Shown in pieces: positions 1-10,987 of a stretch of DNA of 64,000 nucleotides (positions within the stretch are counted from its first letter, which is position 1; each line of letters starts with the position of its first letter). The notes beneath the pieces are model-generated. The model was not told the origin of the DNA. It saw only the letters and a program-made list of their open reading frames with translations, and did not search any database. The DNA is taken from contig CAMZMU010000080.1 in the NCBI GenBank assembly GCA_947311845.1, forward strand, positions 13,897,444-13,961,443. The letters are read 5' to 3'. A program made the translations under genes and the position numbers. This DNA is from Poa pratensis (Eukaryota > Streptophyta > Magnoliopsida > Poales > Poaceae).

Positions 1-1015
1 TCCGCTCCTCCGCGAAGCCCAAGACCCGCTGAAGCCGTACGACACCGCTCAAGGAGACCAGCCGTGCGAGCCCTCTCCTGTCCTCTGCCTTCGGCGAGAA
101 GGGCGCCGCCACCGCCGCCGGCGTCGGCGGCGCAGCGGCCTGGCGGGGCTAGAGGCGAAGCCTCTAGGGCGGCTGGGGGCCTCCGGGAACGCCCTAGCGG
201 GGGGCGACCCGGGAGGGTTAGGTTTCGTGAGATCGCCCGCGCCGTACCATGGACAGGGAAGATATAATCTTACTTCATATTTTACTCACATGCGACTAAC
301 GTTCCTATTCCTCGCTTGATCATAAGCTCCACTAAATTTGTTGCGTTAATCTTGGATACTAGCTAGCCCATCTATGTGTAAGTGAGTTTTCACTACAATC
401 ACTAACAATGTTGTATGGATGGTAGCTCTTCCGCTCATAAAAGTAGTCATGATTCCTCTTCCAATAGGCGCTCCATTTTTCTCCACGGCACATATGAGAT
501 CTTGGCTCACCTATCAATGCATCATACAACAACTTATCCTCCTATAACATGTATGTGTTTCCTCGTTTGGTCGGAGCACGTTTTGCCGGTCGCCAACGCG
601 GCATTTTTCCGGATTCGACCACCTTGGAAAGGGAGGGTCTGAAGGGGACGACACACCACTTATGAAAATATGGGAACATAAGGGGTTAGCACCGTCCTAG
701 GTAATGGAGAGGCACCCGGGGGGGAAGGGGGCGTAGCCGCCCCTATGTTTGGCCGCCGCGTGACGGGTGTGACCATTGAGCCTAGGGAACAGAGGAAGAA
801 ATGTGGCTGGTGGGGAGAAAGATCGCGGTGGAAGGCGACGAGGCCGGCACGTGGTGCTCAACGGGCCGGGGAAGCGAGACTGGGTTGTGGCGCTCTCGTG
901 GACTCGGCGGTGGGGTGGAGATTGATGAGAAAACCGAGAGATGAAAAAAAACATATGGAGTTGTACTTAATGTTCCGAAAGCCCACTGTTGCTGATAAGA
1001 GCATATACTCCCACG
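1..1015. other. Unclassified sequence, no supported gene
   Basis: The first 260 bases and about 700-930 are GC-rich with short open frames on both strands, and the rest is AT-rich. The opening stretch (GC-rich, frame of 67 codons from 64) resembles monocot leader or first-exon sequence, or the 5' part of a retroelement, but no domain is recognisable and no frame continues across the region. I see nothing here that can be supported as a gene. Confidence 0.4.
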
Positions 1016-1310
1016 GTCCAAAAAAACAATTTCAAATTATCGAAAAAATATATGGGTGTACGTCCATACATTTTATATTTGCACACAAAAGTTTTCACGA
1101 AAATTGATATTTATGTGAGATGTATAAAATACAAAAAGTGTCTCGTATAAGTCATTTTGGAGCAGCGAAATTTACCTTTTTTATACATGTCACAAAAATG
1201 TTTTTTTCTTTAAACTTTACGTGTGAACATTAAATGTACGGATGTGCACCTGATTTTTTTTTCGATTTCTAAAACTCGAATATCTTCTCCTATGAGCTAA
1301 AAACAACTAA
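1016..1310. repeat. AT-rich foldback repeat, MITE-like
   Basis: The two halves are roughly inverted copies of each other: a left arm with caaatttcaaa-like, gggtgtacgtccat-like and gcacacaaaag-like pieces is mirrored on the right by gtgtgaacattaaatgtacgg and a closing caaaatt/aattttg-type pairing. Related foldbacks occur at about 25240-25590, 42660-42880 and 45420-45720. Exact ends and TSD could not be fixed, so the superfamily is open. Confidence 0.45.
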
Positions 1311-1427
1311 GTTTGTTTGTTACTTAAAATTGACAGATTTCATAAAGATGTATAATAAAAGGTTTGCTTGTACTGATAGGCGTTGTCGGTGCTTTGTTTG
1401 GTACTGAAAATTGATAGATTTCATTTT

Positions 1428-2560
1428 TTTTTAGAAAAGGGGGTGCGGATCACCGGCCTCTGCATCAAAGTGATGCACACAGCCGCCGCAATTTTATTGC
1501 ATAGTATCAAGGTTTAAGAGTTTACAATTCAAGGATCACTGAGCGTGAATACAAAAATCAGCCAGGTAAACAAGGCTCTATCCATCTAATCTCTATTATG
1601 TAGCCACCCACCTCGGCAGAAGATAGCCCGTACGACCATCATCATTCGAGTACAACCTGTATCCATGAGACCACATTGATCCACAGGAAGAAGATAGGAC
1701 AACATATGGATCCAGTAGGTCGCCTTGTGTATAACCTGCAAATAATGGGAGGATTGTGCATTGTTAAAAATAATGTCATTTCGACAATTCCAGATAGCCC
1801 ATAGAACTGCGGCGACACCAAAATTCTAATCCCGCCTTTGTTTTATGTCTATCCCATTTAACCAAGATCCAAATAGATTCGCAGTATTGGTCGGAGGATA
1901 AATGTTGAAAGAAAAATGCACCAATCTCCAGATATCCCGTGCAAAAGAGCAAGATATAAACAGGTGCTCCACAGACTCATCTGTGTCATAGAAAGCGCAT
2001 TTTTCACACCCAGTCCATCTTCTTTTTGCTAGATTATCCTTCGTTTACAGTTCCTTTCTATGCATAAACCAAAGAAGATCCTAATCTTTAAAGGAACTTT
2101 CAGCTTCCAAAGATACCTACGCAAGTACCTAGTGTTACCGTTCATAAGCTCAAGATAGTAGGACTTCACCGAAAACAAACCCAATGGTGTAAGTTTCCAA
2201 TGGAAAGTATCAGCTTCGGTCGTTAAGTTAACACTCATTAGTCTCTCAACAAGCTGAAACCATACTTCCCTCGTAACCCCTACTAAGTTCCTCCTGAAAT
2301 GCAGATTAATAGGTGTGCTCTCAAAAACATTAGCCACCGTGACGCTTTTATTAGAGGCAACCGCATATAGTGCAGGATAGTCATTCGCTAAAGAACTATT
2401 TCCTAACCATGTCCTCCAAAATCGGATTTGTTGCCCATTCCCAAGATTAAAAGATCCAAACTTAAAAAAGCCACATTTGCTGAACGACACAGATCGACAA
2501 AGAAAAAAAAATTGGTTGATGGATGAAGATATCTGTTGGTTCAAGCGTGGCTACGATGTT
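1428..2560 (-). mobile_element. LINE fragment (3' part of ORF2)
   Basis: On the minus strand this stretch encodes the C-terminal part of a plant L1-type ORF2 and its 3' UTR. It ends at about 1428 in an A-rich tail, seen on the + strand as a T run. The reading frame is broken in several places and the element is 5'-truncated, lacking endonuclease and the reverse-transcriptase core. I could not find a target-site duplication. Confidence 0.75.
2029..2544 (-). pseudogene. LINE ORF2 C-terminal remnant (zf-RVT region)
   Basis: A 171-codon open frame has the order typical of the end of plant LINE ORF2: a GNGQQIRFW segment, a weakly conserved linker, then FHWKLTPLGLFSVKSYY and LWKLKVPLKIRIFFG, which lead into the zinc-binding reverse-transcriptase-associated domain. 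That Cys-rich domain (ending near an EHLF-like motif) continues below 2029 in another frame. The stop at 2029 and the frame change show it is dead. Confidence 0.75.
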
Positions 2561-2796
2561 GTGACCGGAAACGAGCAAACATCCAAAGATTATCGAGGGA
2601 GGATTTGTGGTTACTACGCGGCACACTAGAAATTTCATTGATCAGAGCATAATCAAAATGCAATAGCCGTTGTTGAAGATGTAAATATATAGATGATGGA
2701 ATCTTTTTAGAGGATGGTCAATATTGGGATATAGACTACGTACGAGATTTAGACCGTCTGCTGGAAATGCCTTGAGGCCACACTGCCACACAATAA

Positions 2797-3719
2797 TCAC
2801 ATGGAATCCCTCGTACCTAAAGTTATGGGTTCACTGCAGTCGTGTGGCCACATGATCAGATCGATCTCTTTCAGGACGTCCTCCTTGCTGAACATGCCAA
2901 TCGACTGCAGGTGCACCGCCTCCTCGCTCACCCAGGCACCGTCGTTCTGCGCCGCGATGAGCAGCGCGCAGGACATGATCCTCCAGTTGGGGACGAGCTT
3001 CACCTGGTGGTCGTCCAGGGTCGTCCCGCCGTTCTTCCACGCCGCGCTCACACTCTGGCGGATCGACTTGAAACGCAGTGGCTCGTTGAACGCGACTCTG
3101 AGCGTCGCCAGCGCCCGCCTCGCGCCCACGCCGTCGTCCGAGTCCCACGTCCGGTTCCCCGCCCTGAACCGCGCGAGCTCGGCGACGGCGTCAAGGGCGG
3201 CCTCTTGGCCGACGCGGAGGTCCTTGAGGTGCTCGTGGCCGCCGAGGAGGCTGGTGTAGTCGTCGTCGAAGCTCAGCCTCGCTGCGGGGGTCAGGCCGTG
3301 TAGGTCGTCGCTGCGGCAGGCATGCCAAGTCCCGTCCTGGTTGGCGAACCGGGGGATTCGCAGGTTATCTCCTCGGACTCCGAGGGTGGTCACCTCGGAG
3401 CCGCGCCCTTCCAGGCGGTTGAGGATCCAGCGTGGTGGCGGGCCGTCGCTGGTTTCTTCGGGGAGGAGGGGGTGCGAGTACAGTTGGAGTTGATTCTTGT
3501 CGGCATCGAAGTGGAGTACGTCCCTGGAACTGCGAGGAATGAAAAAGAGAGAGAGAGAGAGCTTATCAGATCAATTAACAATGCTGTTCAAAAGAATAAG
3601 AAAAGATGGGCGCTAGCTAACTCGGCCGGAACAGAAGGATCCACGCTAGACACCACCACCATCGGGAGGCTGGCCAGTAGGAGCAGCACCGCCATTGTCG
3701 AGAGCTTTGGAACATACAT
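2797..3719 (-). CDS. Ribosome-inactivating protein-like (rRNA N-glycosylase), two exons
   Basis: Exon 1 is 3719-3622 and exon 2 is 3529-2797, joined by a 92-bp intron (donor GTTAGC at 3621, acceptor CGCAG at 3530) in phase 2. The model gives 276 residues with no internal stop. Residues 1 to about 25 form a hydrophobic signal peptide. Exon 2 has the cereal RIP fold signature: a DNLRIPRF strand near 87-94, Tyr124 in a DDDYTSLLGG stretch, a helix with Glu182 and Arg185 (the E-x-x-R pair of the adenine-removing site) and Trp215 in PNW. RIPs depurinate the sarcin-ricin loop of 28S rRNA and stop translation; in cereals they are stress or jasmonate related. The first ATG was chosen because it aligns with the paralogue at 12194. 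A TATA box sits 45-52 bases upstream. Activity is unproven: sequence around the Glu/Arg pair is EPLRF rather than the commoner EAARF type. Confidence 0.8.
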
Positions 3720-3763
3720 TGTTGATTGTTTGAGTTTGTGTTGCTAGACGAGTGCTATAGCTT

Positions 3764-3771
3764 CTTATAAG
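3764..3771 (-). promoter_or_regulatory. TATA box of the RIP-like gene
   Basis: The motif CTTATAAG lies 45-52 bases upstream of the start codon. The same motif, in the same relative place and with similar flanks, occurs upstream of the paralogous copy at 12245-12252, which supports it as the core promoter. Confidence 0.6.
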
Positions 3772-3910
3772 TCGAGAAAGCAATGTAGGTAGTTCATGCC
3801 AACTGTATGCAACAATTCGGTAGTAACGAAGATGAACGGAAGTGGGCATGTTGCTCACGAGAGAAGTTCTAGTGCTACGGACCCAACTTTAAAGGTCATG
3901 CCAATGGTAA

Positions 3911-4227
3911 GAGCTTCTCCAACCGGCCCTCCAAAACTGCCCTCAAACTGTCTGGGGAGGTTTCGCGGGCAGTCCTCAAAATTGGCCTTCTAAAGCCGTT
4001 GTTCCTCATAGTCATCCTAAATTGTGGGGTTACTGGCATGTGATTGGTGGAGAAGGAGAGAGAAGAATAAATGAAGGACAAAAGAATGAAAAAGAAAGTA
4101 AAAGCGGACAGTCCAGCCCCAAACTTCCCCACATGTGGGGTGAGTTTACGGTGTGTTGTACAACCCTGTCAATTAAAACTGTGCCTTGACAGAAAGATTC
4201 CTTTTGGGGCCGTGGTTTGAGATGCTC
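3911..4227. mobile_element. Tourist-like MITE (PIF/Harbinger), TAA TSD
   Basis: The element begins GAGCTTCTCCAACC and ends as the inverse of GAGCATCTCAAACC, a terminal inverted repeat with few mismatches. It is flanked by TAA at 3908-3910 and TAA at 4228-4230, the TSD expected for Tourist elements. It is 317 bp, has no coding capacity, and lies about 190 bp upstream of the RIP-like start codon. Confidence 0.8.
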
Positions 4228-4470
4228 TAAGCTACGTTTCACGATTTTATTATTTTGACTCACCTGTTTTTTTTTTTCCTTGAAGCCGATAATGCCGGAT
4301 GGCTACGTGAGTCAAGCGACAAACTTTTTGACCTTGGCGAGAGAGAGGTCGGGTCTTCTCAGATTTTCGCGTGAAGCACAGAGGAGAGAGAAAGAACTGA
4401 GTGAGAGGAGGGCGGTGTACCTATAGAGCGGTGTGTTGAGGGTGGTCGTTCGGTTTAATTACTCAATGCA

Positions 4471-5333
4471 AGAGCATCTCTAACAGATCCTAAAAGTTGG
4501 TACTGTAAAAGAGATTTGATGTAAACTGGAAACTGATTATACGGTACAAGAAGTATATTCAGTTATTCAGAGAACATATACCGCAAAACTTGCCTTAATA
4601 TGCCGACGGACCCACATATCAGTGGAGAAAACTTTGTTTCCTCTGTCGTCTTTCCCACGACAGACCCTTTGCTCCCCAGACTATGCCGAATCCCAACCTA
4701 TCCTGCTCCCCGGACTACGCCATGCTCCCGGGACCGTGACGCGATTTCTCCGACGCCAACCTCGTCGCCCACCTCCGCTCGAGCGCGGTCCGCTGCCCGC
4801 ATCCGGTCATCCCGCTTCGCTTACCCCGCCGTAAAACTGGCCCCGTCTCCCTTCCACTCTATCTTCCTCTGTGACCTAGCCGGCTCCTGCTCCGCCCGGG
4901 CAGCAAGCACAATGTCATGGTAGTCCTGGCATTGTTCCTCATGTGTCCGAGCTCCTTTTCAGTGCCAGAATCGGGACTAATGCTGGATATTTGGCCGAAC
5001 TCAGAGAGCCATAGCGGAATTTTTCCGGATTCCGATGAGTCCGACACCATCATAGTGACAGTTGGGTTAAAATTTCCCTCGCGTCAACCGCTGTATGTCT
5101 TGTCAGTTCACCTAAAAAAGATCATTCCAATCCTGAAAACATGAGTTATGGAGGCTCGATTTTCTGTTTACCTAGAAAAATACCATTCGACCTAGTTTGC
5201 CGTATATAGTTGGTGCACTTTTTTTATCAAAACCGCAAAAGACATTGTTTGCTGTTTTGAGCCTTTTACGGGATCTGCTAAAGAAGCTCTAATATGTTCG
5301 GTTTATGCGGTTTTCTATCTGCTGGAGATGGCT
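4471..5333. mobile_element. Probable TIR element next to RIP copy 2 3' end
   Basis: The left end (GAGCATCTCTAACAGATCC) and the inverse of the right end (GCCATCTCCAGCAGAT) look like degenerate inverted repeats of the GAGCATCTCC class used by several grass DNA transposons. Inside are GC-rich open frames of about 70-107 codons with no recognisable domain. No clear TSD was found, so this is a tentative call. Confidence 0.4.
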
Positions 5334-5350
5334 TTCGGCCCCATACACAA

Positions 5351-5414
5351 TCACATCGAATCCCTACGGCCCAAAGTGATGGGCTCACTGCAGTCCTTCG
5401 GCCACATGATTAGA
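5351..5414 (-). pseudogene. Detached 3' end of RIP pseudogene copy 2
   Basis: On the minus strand this 64-bp piece reads as the last 20 codons plus stop of the RIP-like protein (…CSEPITLG.RDSM, stop), almost identical to the C-terminus of the intact gene at 2797. It is separated from the body of copy 2 (11314-12194) by a LINE insertion. Bases 5397-5414 are the left copy of the LINE target-site duplication. Confidence 0.85.
5397..5414. repeat. LINE target-site duplication, left copy
   Basis: The 18 bases ttcggccacatgattaga here are repeated exactly at 11296-11313. They flank the composite LINE and lie within the coding sequence of RIP copy 2. Confidence 0.9.
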
Positions 5415-6775
5415 CTGAAGGCTCGAGAAGAGCCTAGCTTTAAATTAATAAAGCCAACCGGCGAGTTCGATACAAAGTACAACACAAACAGTCAACACTG
5501 ACAACAATAAGGTTTCAGGTAGCACGCAGGCTACATCACCGCCACTCCAGAGAGGGCAACACTCACACAGCCCGTTGGCACTACGGAAACAACTAGAGAA
5601 CGCAGGAGGCGAAACAAGGGTACAGGGACGCTCCCTAACCGAGTCGTGGATGCGACGAATCTCGCGAATCGCCGACTCCGTCTCGCCTCTGTTCTAACGT
5701 CTAGCCACTGGCTTCCACACCTGCAGGTACATTGCCAATTTGAAGAGGCAGTCAGCCGGCTGTGAAGGGAAGATCCCTTCGATAGTGTATTTGTTTCGCG
5801 TGTTCCAGAGAGTCCAACAAAGGCCCGCGAAACAAATCCAACAGACTCTATGTGCCCGACCCGTGTAACCCTGTAGGAGCCTAAAGAGCTCAGCAAAACA
5901 CGTGGGGTTCCAGGAGCAATGTAACAGTTCCCTAACTGCACTCCAAAGGAACTTGGCTAACAGGCAGCCAAAGAAGATGTGGTCCGTGTCCTCATGATCA
6001 CCACATAACACGCAAAGTCCATTAGAAGGACCCTTGCGGCAAGCGATATTATCGCTAGACGGGAGACGCTTCCGCATCAACTGCCAAAGGAAAACCCTAA
6101 CTTTGAGAGGAACCGCAATCCCCCAAATCTGGCTGTAGTGTTTGTGCGGGTATCCTTGGCAGAGCTTTCGGTATAAAGATTTGACCGAGAAGTTACCAGA
6201 AGGTTCGAGCGTCCAAGTGAGCTCGTCCACCCATCCAATAGTTGAGTACCTATGGTTACCCTCCGCGGCTCCTCCCAGTCCGGAAGGTCAGCCTGACCAA
6301 GCGTTCGGCAGAAGTGGATAGTCCAACCACCGTCTCCCAGCGCATTCCCCACCGAGATACCAGGGTCAGAAGCCACGGCGAAGAGGTTGGGGAATCTAGT
6401 ACACAAGGGCCCCGACCCCAGCCACCAGTCTATCCAGAACCTCGTGGACCTACCATTGCGGATATAGTGCCGAGCCCCCAAGCATAGCACCTCCTTCACC
6501 TTCTGAAGGGCGTTCCAGAATTGGGATCCAGGCTTATGGGAGTCCACTAGGATGGCCTTGGACCGCAAGTACTTGCTCCTGACAATATCCTCCCATAACC
6601 CCGGTTGGTGAGCAACTTCTACACCCATTTGGCCATAAGGCAAATGTTCATGAGCTTGGTATCAAGGATCCCGATGCCCCCAAGGCTTTCGGTTGACACA
6701 TTGCTGACCAACGGACCCAATGGTATTTGCGTTTAGCCCCTTTACTCTCCCAGAAGAAACGGGATCTATGCCTAT
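5415..6775 (-). mobile_element. LINE inserted in RIP copy 2, 3' segment
   Basis: This is the 3' segment of a 5'-truncated LINE; its other segment is 10988-11295. Together they are about 1.67 kb. Minus-strand frames give an FFWES…KRKYHWV motif near 6700-6760, an ORF2 C-terminal region (6077-6643, containing GNALGDGGW), and a zinc-binding domain with CVLCGDHEDTDHIFFGC (5694-6230). The 3' end at 5415 is not followed by a poly(A) tail. Several frame breaks show it is inactive. Confidence 0.85.
5694..6643 (-). pseudogene. LINE ORF2 C-terminal region
   Basis: Two overlapping frames (6643-6077, then 6230-5694) carry consecutive parts of one LINE ORF2. The order is a KYL/GLWEDIVRSKYLR segment, a RFWIDWW motif, ETWTLEPSGNFSVKSLY-type sequence, and the Cys/His zf-RVT domain. 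The frame change between them, within about 6080-6230, is a mutation. The ORF2 protein is the reverse transcriptase and endonuclease of non-LTR retrotransposons; only its tail survives. Confidence 0.75.
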
Positions 6776-8343
6776 TGATACGTCTCAAACGTATCTATAA
6801 TTTTTGATGTTCCATGCTTGTTTTATACCAATTGCTACATGTTTTGCATCTACTTTATATCACTTTTATACATTTTTTGGGACTAACCTATTAACAAGAT
6901 GCCGAAGTGCCAGTTCCTGTTTTCTGCTGTTTTTGTATTCCAGAAAAGCTAGTCTGGAAATATTCTCGGAATTGGACGAAACTTCACGGGGATCCCTATT
7001 TTACCAGAACACACCTGACGGACCAAAGGAGCAGCAGAGGAGAGCCAGGAGGCCCCACACGCCACTAGGGCGCGGCCCCCCCTGCGCGCCCTAGGGTGGT
7101 GTGGGCCCCTCGGGGGTCGTCAGCCGCCGCCCTTTCGCCTACTTATTCCCCCCGACGCGAAAACCCTAAGTGCCTGAGCAAATCCACGAAAAGTTCCAGA
7201 GACGCCGCCGCCGTCAACCCTAGCTCGGGAGGGTTCAGAACCTCTTCCCGGCACCCTGCCGGAGAGGGGAATCGTCACCGGAGGCTTCTACATCGCCATG
7301 CTGCCCTCCGGAGTGATGCGTGAGTAGTTCATCCTTGGACTACGGGTCCATAGCAGTAGCTAGATGGTTGTCTCTCCAATTTGTGCCATCATGTTTAGAT
7401 CTTGTGAGCTGCCCTACATGATCAAGATCATATTATTGTAATGCTACATGTTGTGTTTGCTGGGATCCGATGAATATTGAATATATGTCAAGTTGATTAT
7501 CAATCTATCTTATGTTATTTAAGATCTTGCATGCTTTCCGTTACTCGTAGATGCTTTGGCCAAGTAGATGCTTGTAACTCCAAGAGAGAGTATTTATGCT
7601 AGATAGTGGGTTCATGCCTCCGGTAATCTGGGACAGTGACAGAAACTTCTAAGGTTGTGGATGTGCTGTTGCCACTAGGGATAACCTAACGATGCTATGT
7701 CCACGGCATATGTGTTTGTTTACATTACGCACTTTACTTAATGCAATTATCCGTTGCTTGCAACTTAATACCAACGGGGACTCGGATGACAACCCGGCGG
7801 TGGATTATTAGTCATAGACTGTTGGATAACGGTCTATGTATTATGTCGTAATGCCCAATTAAATATCATAGTAATCATCATGTCATATATATCATGCGCT
7901 CACTATTTGTCAATTGCCCAGCTGTAATTTGTTCACCCAACATGTTAGTTATCTTTTATGGAGAGACACCACTAGTGAACTGTGGACCCCGGTCCATTCT
8001 TTTACACTGATTAAACCACCACAAACTGCAAACTGTTCCTTTTTCATTCTCTGCAATTTAATACTCATTTTCCACACCATACGTTTAATCCTTTGTTTTC
8101 AGCAAGCCAGTGAGATTGACAACCTCACTGTTTCGTTGGGGCAAAGTAGTTTGATTGTGTTGTGTGCAGATTCCACGTTGGTGATCGTGTTGCACCGCGC
8201 GAGCACCAACAACCTTCTGAAGAGTTGCTGCTCCTACTGGTTCGATAACCTTGGTTTCTTTCTGAGGGAAAACTTGCTGCTGAACTGCATCATACCTTCC
8301 TCTTGGGGTCTCCCAACGAACGTGTGATTCACGCCATCAAGCA
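6776..8343 (+). repeat. 5' LTR of nested gypsy element
   Basis: 1,568 bp, TG at the left and CA at the right. The second half (7499-8343) is repeated with a few changes at 10124-10982. The left end resembles the TGATACGTC ends of abundant Triticeae gypsy families (Fatima/Sabrina type); the family name is not certain. Confidence 0.85.
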
Positions 8344-8348
8344 TTTTT

Positions 8349-8369
8349 CTGGCGCCGTTGCCGGGGAGA
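8349..8369 (+). other. Primer-binding site of nested gypsy element
   Basis: TGGCGCCGTTGCCGGGGA, a few bases after the LTR, is the conserved tRNA primer-binding sequence of this group of Triticeae gypsy elements. Confidence 0.6.
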
Positions 8370-8545
8370 CAGCAGTCTTCTGCAAGGGGAGTTTCACGCT
8401 TCCAATCTCTTTACTTTGTTTTTGTCTTGCTTAGTTTATTTTATTTTATCTTGTTTGCTTTCAATTATCAAAAACACAAAAAAATTAGTTACTTGCATCT
8501 AGTTTACTTTCAAGTTATTTTCTGTCTGTTTTTAATTCTGCTAAA

Positions 8546-10124
8546 ATGAGTACTCCTGAGAACACTAAGTTGTGTGATTTCACTAGCACGAACAACAATG
8601 ATTTCATATGCACACCTATTGCTCCACCTGCTGCTTCAGCAGAATTTTATGAAATTAAACCTGCACTTTTAAATCTTGTTATGAAAGAGCAATTTTCTGG
8701 TGTTAGTACTGATGATGCTGCTGTTCACCTTAATAACTTTGTTGAACTTTGTGAAATGCAAAAGCTCAAGGAAGTAGATGGTGATATTATTAAACTGAAA
8801 CTTTTTCCTTTCTCCTTGAGAGGACGTGCTAAAGAATGGTTGCTATCTTTGCCTAGAAATAGTATTGATTCATGGACTAAATGCAAAGATGCTTTTATTG
8901 GAAAATATTATCCTCCTGCTAAGATTATTTCTTTGAGAAGTAGCATAATGAATTTTAAGCAATTTGATAATGAACATGTTGCTCAAGCATGGGAGAGAAT
9001 GAAATCATTGGTTAAAAATTGTCCCACTCACGGACTGACTACTTGGATGATCATCCAAACCTTCTATGCAGGATTAAATTTTTCTTCAAGGAATTTATTG
9101 GATTCGGCCGCTGGAGGTACCTTTATGTCCATCACTTTGGGTGCTGCAACAAAGCTTCTAGATGATATGATGATTAATTATTCTGAGTGGCACACCGAGA
9201 GAGCTCCAACAGGTAAGAAGGTAAATTCTGTTGAGGAAACCTCTCCTTGAGTGCCAAAATTGATACTATTATGTCTATGCTTGCAAATGGTCAAACACAT
9301 GTTGATCCAAATAATGTTCCTTTAGCTTCTTTGGTTGCTCAAGAAGAGCATGTTGATGTGAACTTCATTAAAAATAATAACTTCAACAACAATGCTTATA
9401 GGAATAATTTTGGTAATAGCAATTATAGGCCCTATCCTTCTAATAGTGGCAATGGTTATGGAAATTCCTATAGTAACTCCTACAACAATAATAAGAGTGT
9501 ACCCTCCGATCTTGAAGTTATGCTTAAGGATTTTATTAGTACACAAACTGCTTTCAATAAAACTGTTGAGGAGAAATTTGGGAAAATTGATGTTCTTGCC
9601 TCTAAAGTTGATAGTCTTGCTCTTGATGTTGACTTGTTGAAACTAAAGAACATGCCTCATGATGTTAAAGAGAGCAAAACTCTCAATGCTATACAAGTTA
9701 AAATTGATAACAATGTGAGGATGTTAGCCGAATTGCATGCTAGATGGGAAAGAGAGGATGAAATTGCTAGAAAGAATAATATTGCTAGAGTTTATACTAT
9801 TACTACTTCTGAAAATGCTTCAAACTCAAGTGTTAAAAACCTCCTACCATTAATGGCAAGATAATTGGTGTTGGTAATGTTTCCACTTCTATTGCAAAAT
9901 GTCCTAAATTGCCTGATAACTCTGAAACTGTCCTTGATAAAGATGCTGAAATTTCTAGCAATAAGGAAGATAATAACTCCATTACTTTTGATAATAATGA
10001 CTTTGATTTTGATGGTTGCAATATTTCTGAAGTAATTAAGTTCTTGCAAAAGCTAGCTAGAAGTCCTAATGCTAGTGCTATAAACATGGCTTTTACTAAA
10101 CATATTACTAATGCTCTCATGCTC
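8546..10124 (+). pseudogene. Gypsy gag remnant (Retrotrans_gag)
   Basis: An open frame of 234 codons (8546-9250) contains the retrotransposon gag core: LFPFSLRGRAKEWLLSLP, KCKDAFIGKYYPP and CPTHGLTTWMIIQTFYAGLN, the order seen in Athila/Tat gag. A frameshift near 9245 moves the frame to 9247-9864 (Asn-rich linker NNNFNNNAYRNN, then a coiled-coil-like EEKFGKID…DLLKLK stretch). A second near 9840 moves it to a third frame that ends at the deletion junction. No zinc knuckle, protease or polymerase follows. Confidence 0.8.
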
Positions 10125-10982
10125 TCAATCTATGCCCTATGTTATTTAAGATCTTGCATGCTTTCCGTTACTCGTACATGCTTTGGCCAAGTAGATGATT
10201 GTAACTCCAAGAGAGAGTATTTATGCTAGATAGTGGGTTCATGCCTCCGGTAATCTAGAAGAGTGACAGCAACTTCTAAGTTTGCGGATGTGCTGTTGCC
10301 ACTAGGGATAACCTAACAATGCTATGTCCACGGTCATATGTATTTGTTTACATTACGCACTTTACTTAATGCAATTATCCGTTGCTTGCAACTTAATACC
10401 AACGGGGAACTCGGATGACAACCCGGCGGTGGATTATTAGTCATAGACGCTGTTGGATGACGGTCTATGTATTATGTCGTAATGCCCAATTAAATATCAT
10501 AGTAATCATCATGTCATATATATGCATTGTCATGCGCTCACTATTTGTCAATTGCCCAGCTGTAATTTGTTCACCCAACATGTTAGTTATCTTTTATGGA
10601 GAGACACCACTAGTGAACTGTAGACCCCGGTTCATTCTTTTACACTGATTAAACCACCACAAACTGCAAACTGTTCCTTTTTCATTCTCTGCAATTTAAT
10701 ACTCATTTTCTACACCATACGTTTAATAATTTGTTTTTAGCAAGCCGGTGAGATTGACAACCTCACTGTTTCGTTGAGGCAAAGTAGTTTGATTGTGTTG
10801 TGTGCAGATTCCACGTTGGTGATCGTGTTGCGCCGCGCGAGCCACCAACAACCTTCTGAAGAGTTGCTGCTCCTAATGGTTCGATAACCTTGGTTTCTTT
10901 CTGAGGGAAAACTTGCTGCTGAACTGCATCATACCTTCCTCTTGGGGTCTCCCAACGAACGTGTGATTCACGCCAACAAGCA
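10124..10982 (+). repeat. Truncated 3' LTR of nested gypsy element
   Basis: Matches 7499-8343 of the 5' LTR with scattered substitutions and small indels; the first ~720 bp of the LTR are missing because of the internal deletion. Confidence 0.85.
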
Positions 10983-10987
10983 CCTAT

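Larger units (their letters stand above)
6771..10987 (+). mobile_element. Deleted Ty3/gypsy element (Athila/Tat-like gag) nested in the LINE
   Basis: The element (6776-10982) starts TGATACGTCTC and ends CAAGCA, and is flanked by CCTAT at 6771-6775 and 10983-10987. Removing it and one CCTAT restores the LINE reading frame (…HQTMDRHRSRFFWE…), so the boundary is exact. It holds a full 5' LTR, primer-binding site, damaged gag and a truncated 3' LTR. Pol is absent. The deletion joins gag at about 10124 to the 3' LTR at the position equal to 7499 of the 5' LTR; both sides share tcaatctat. Confidence 0.9.

Noticed and set aside
2801..3303. Plus-strand frames of about 150 codons opposite the RIP-like gene
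   Set aside because: They are antisense shadows of a GC-rich coding exon: no domain, no splice logic, and they vanish at the intron.
8546..10124. Asn-rich host gene on the plus strand
   Set aside because: The motif order matches gypsy gag, and the sequence lies between an LTR, a primer-binding site and a second LTR.
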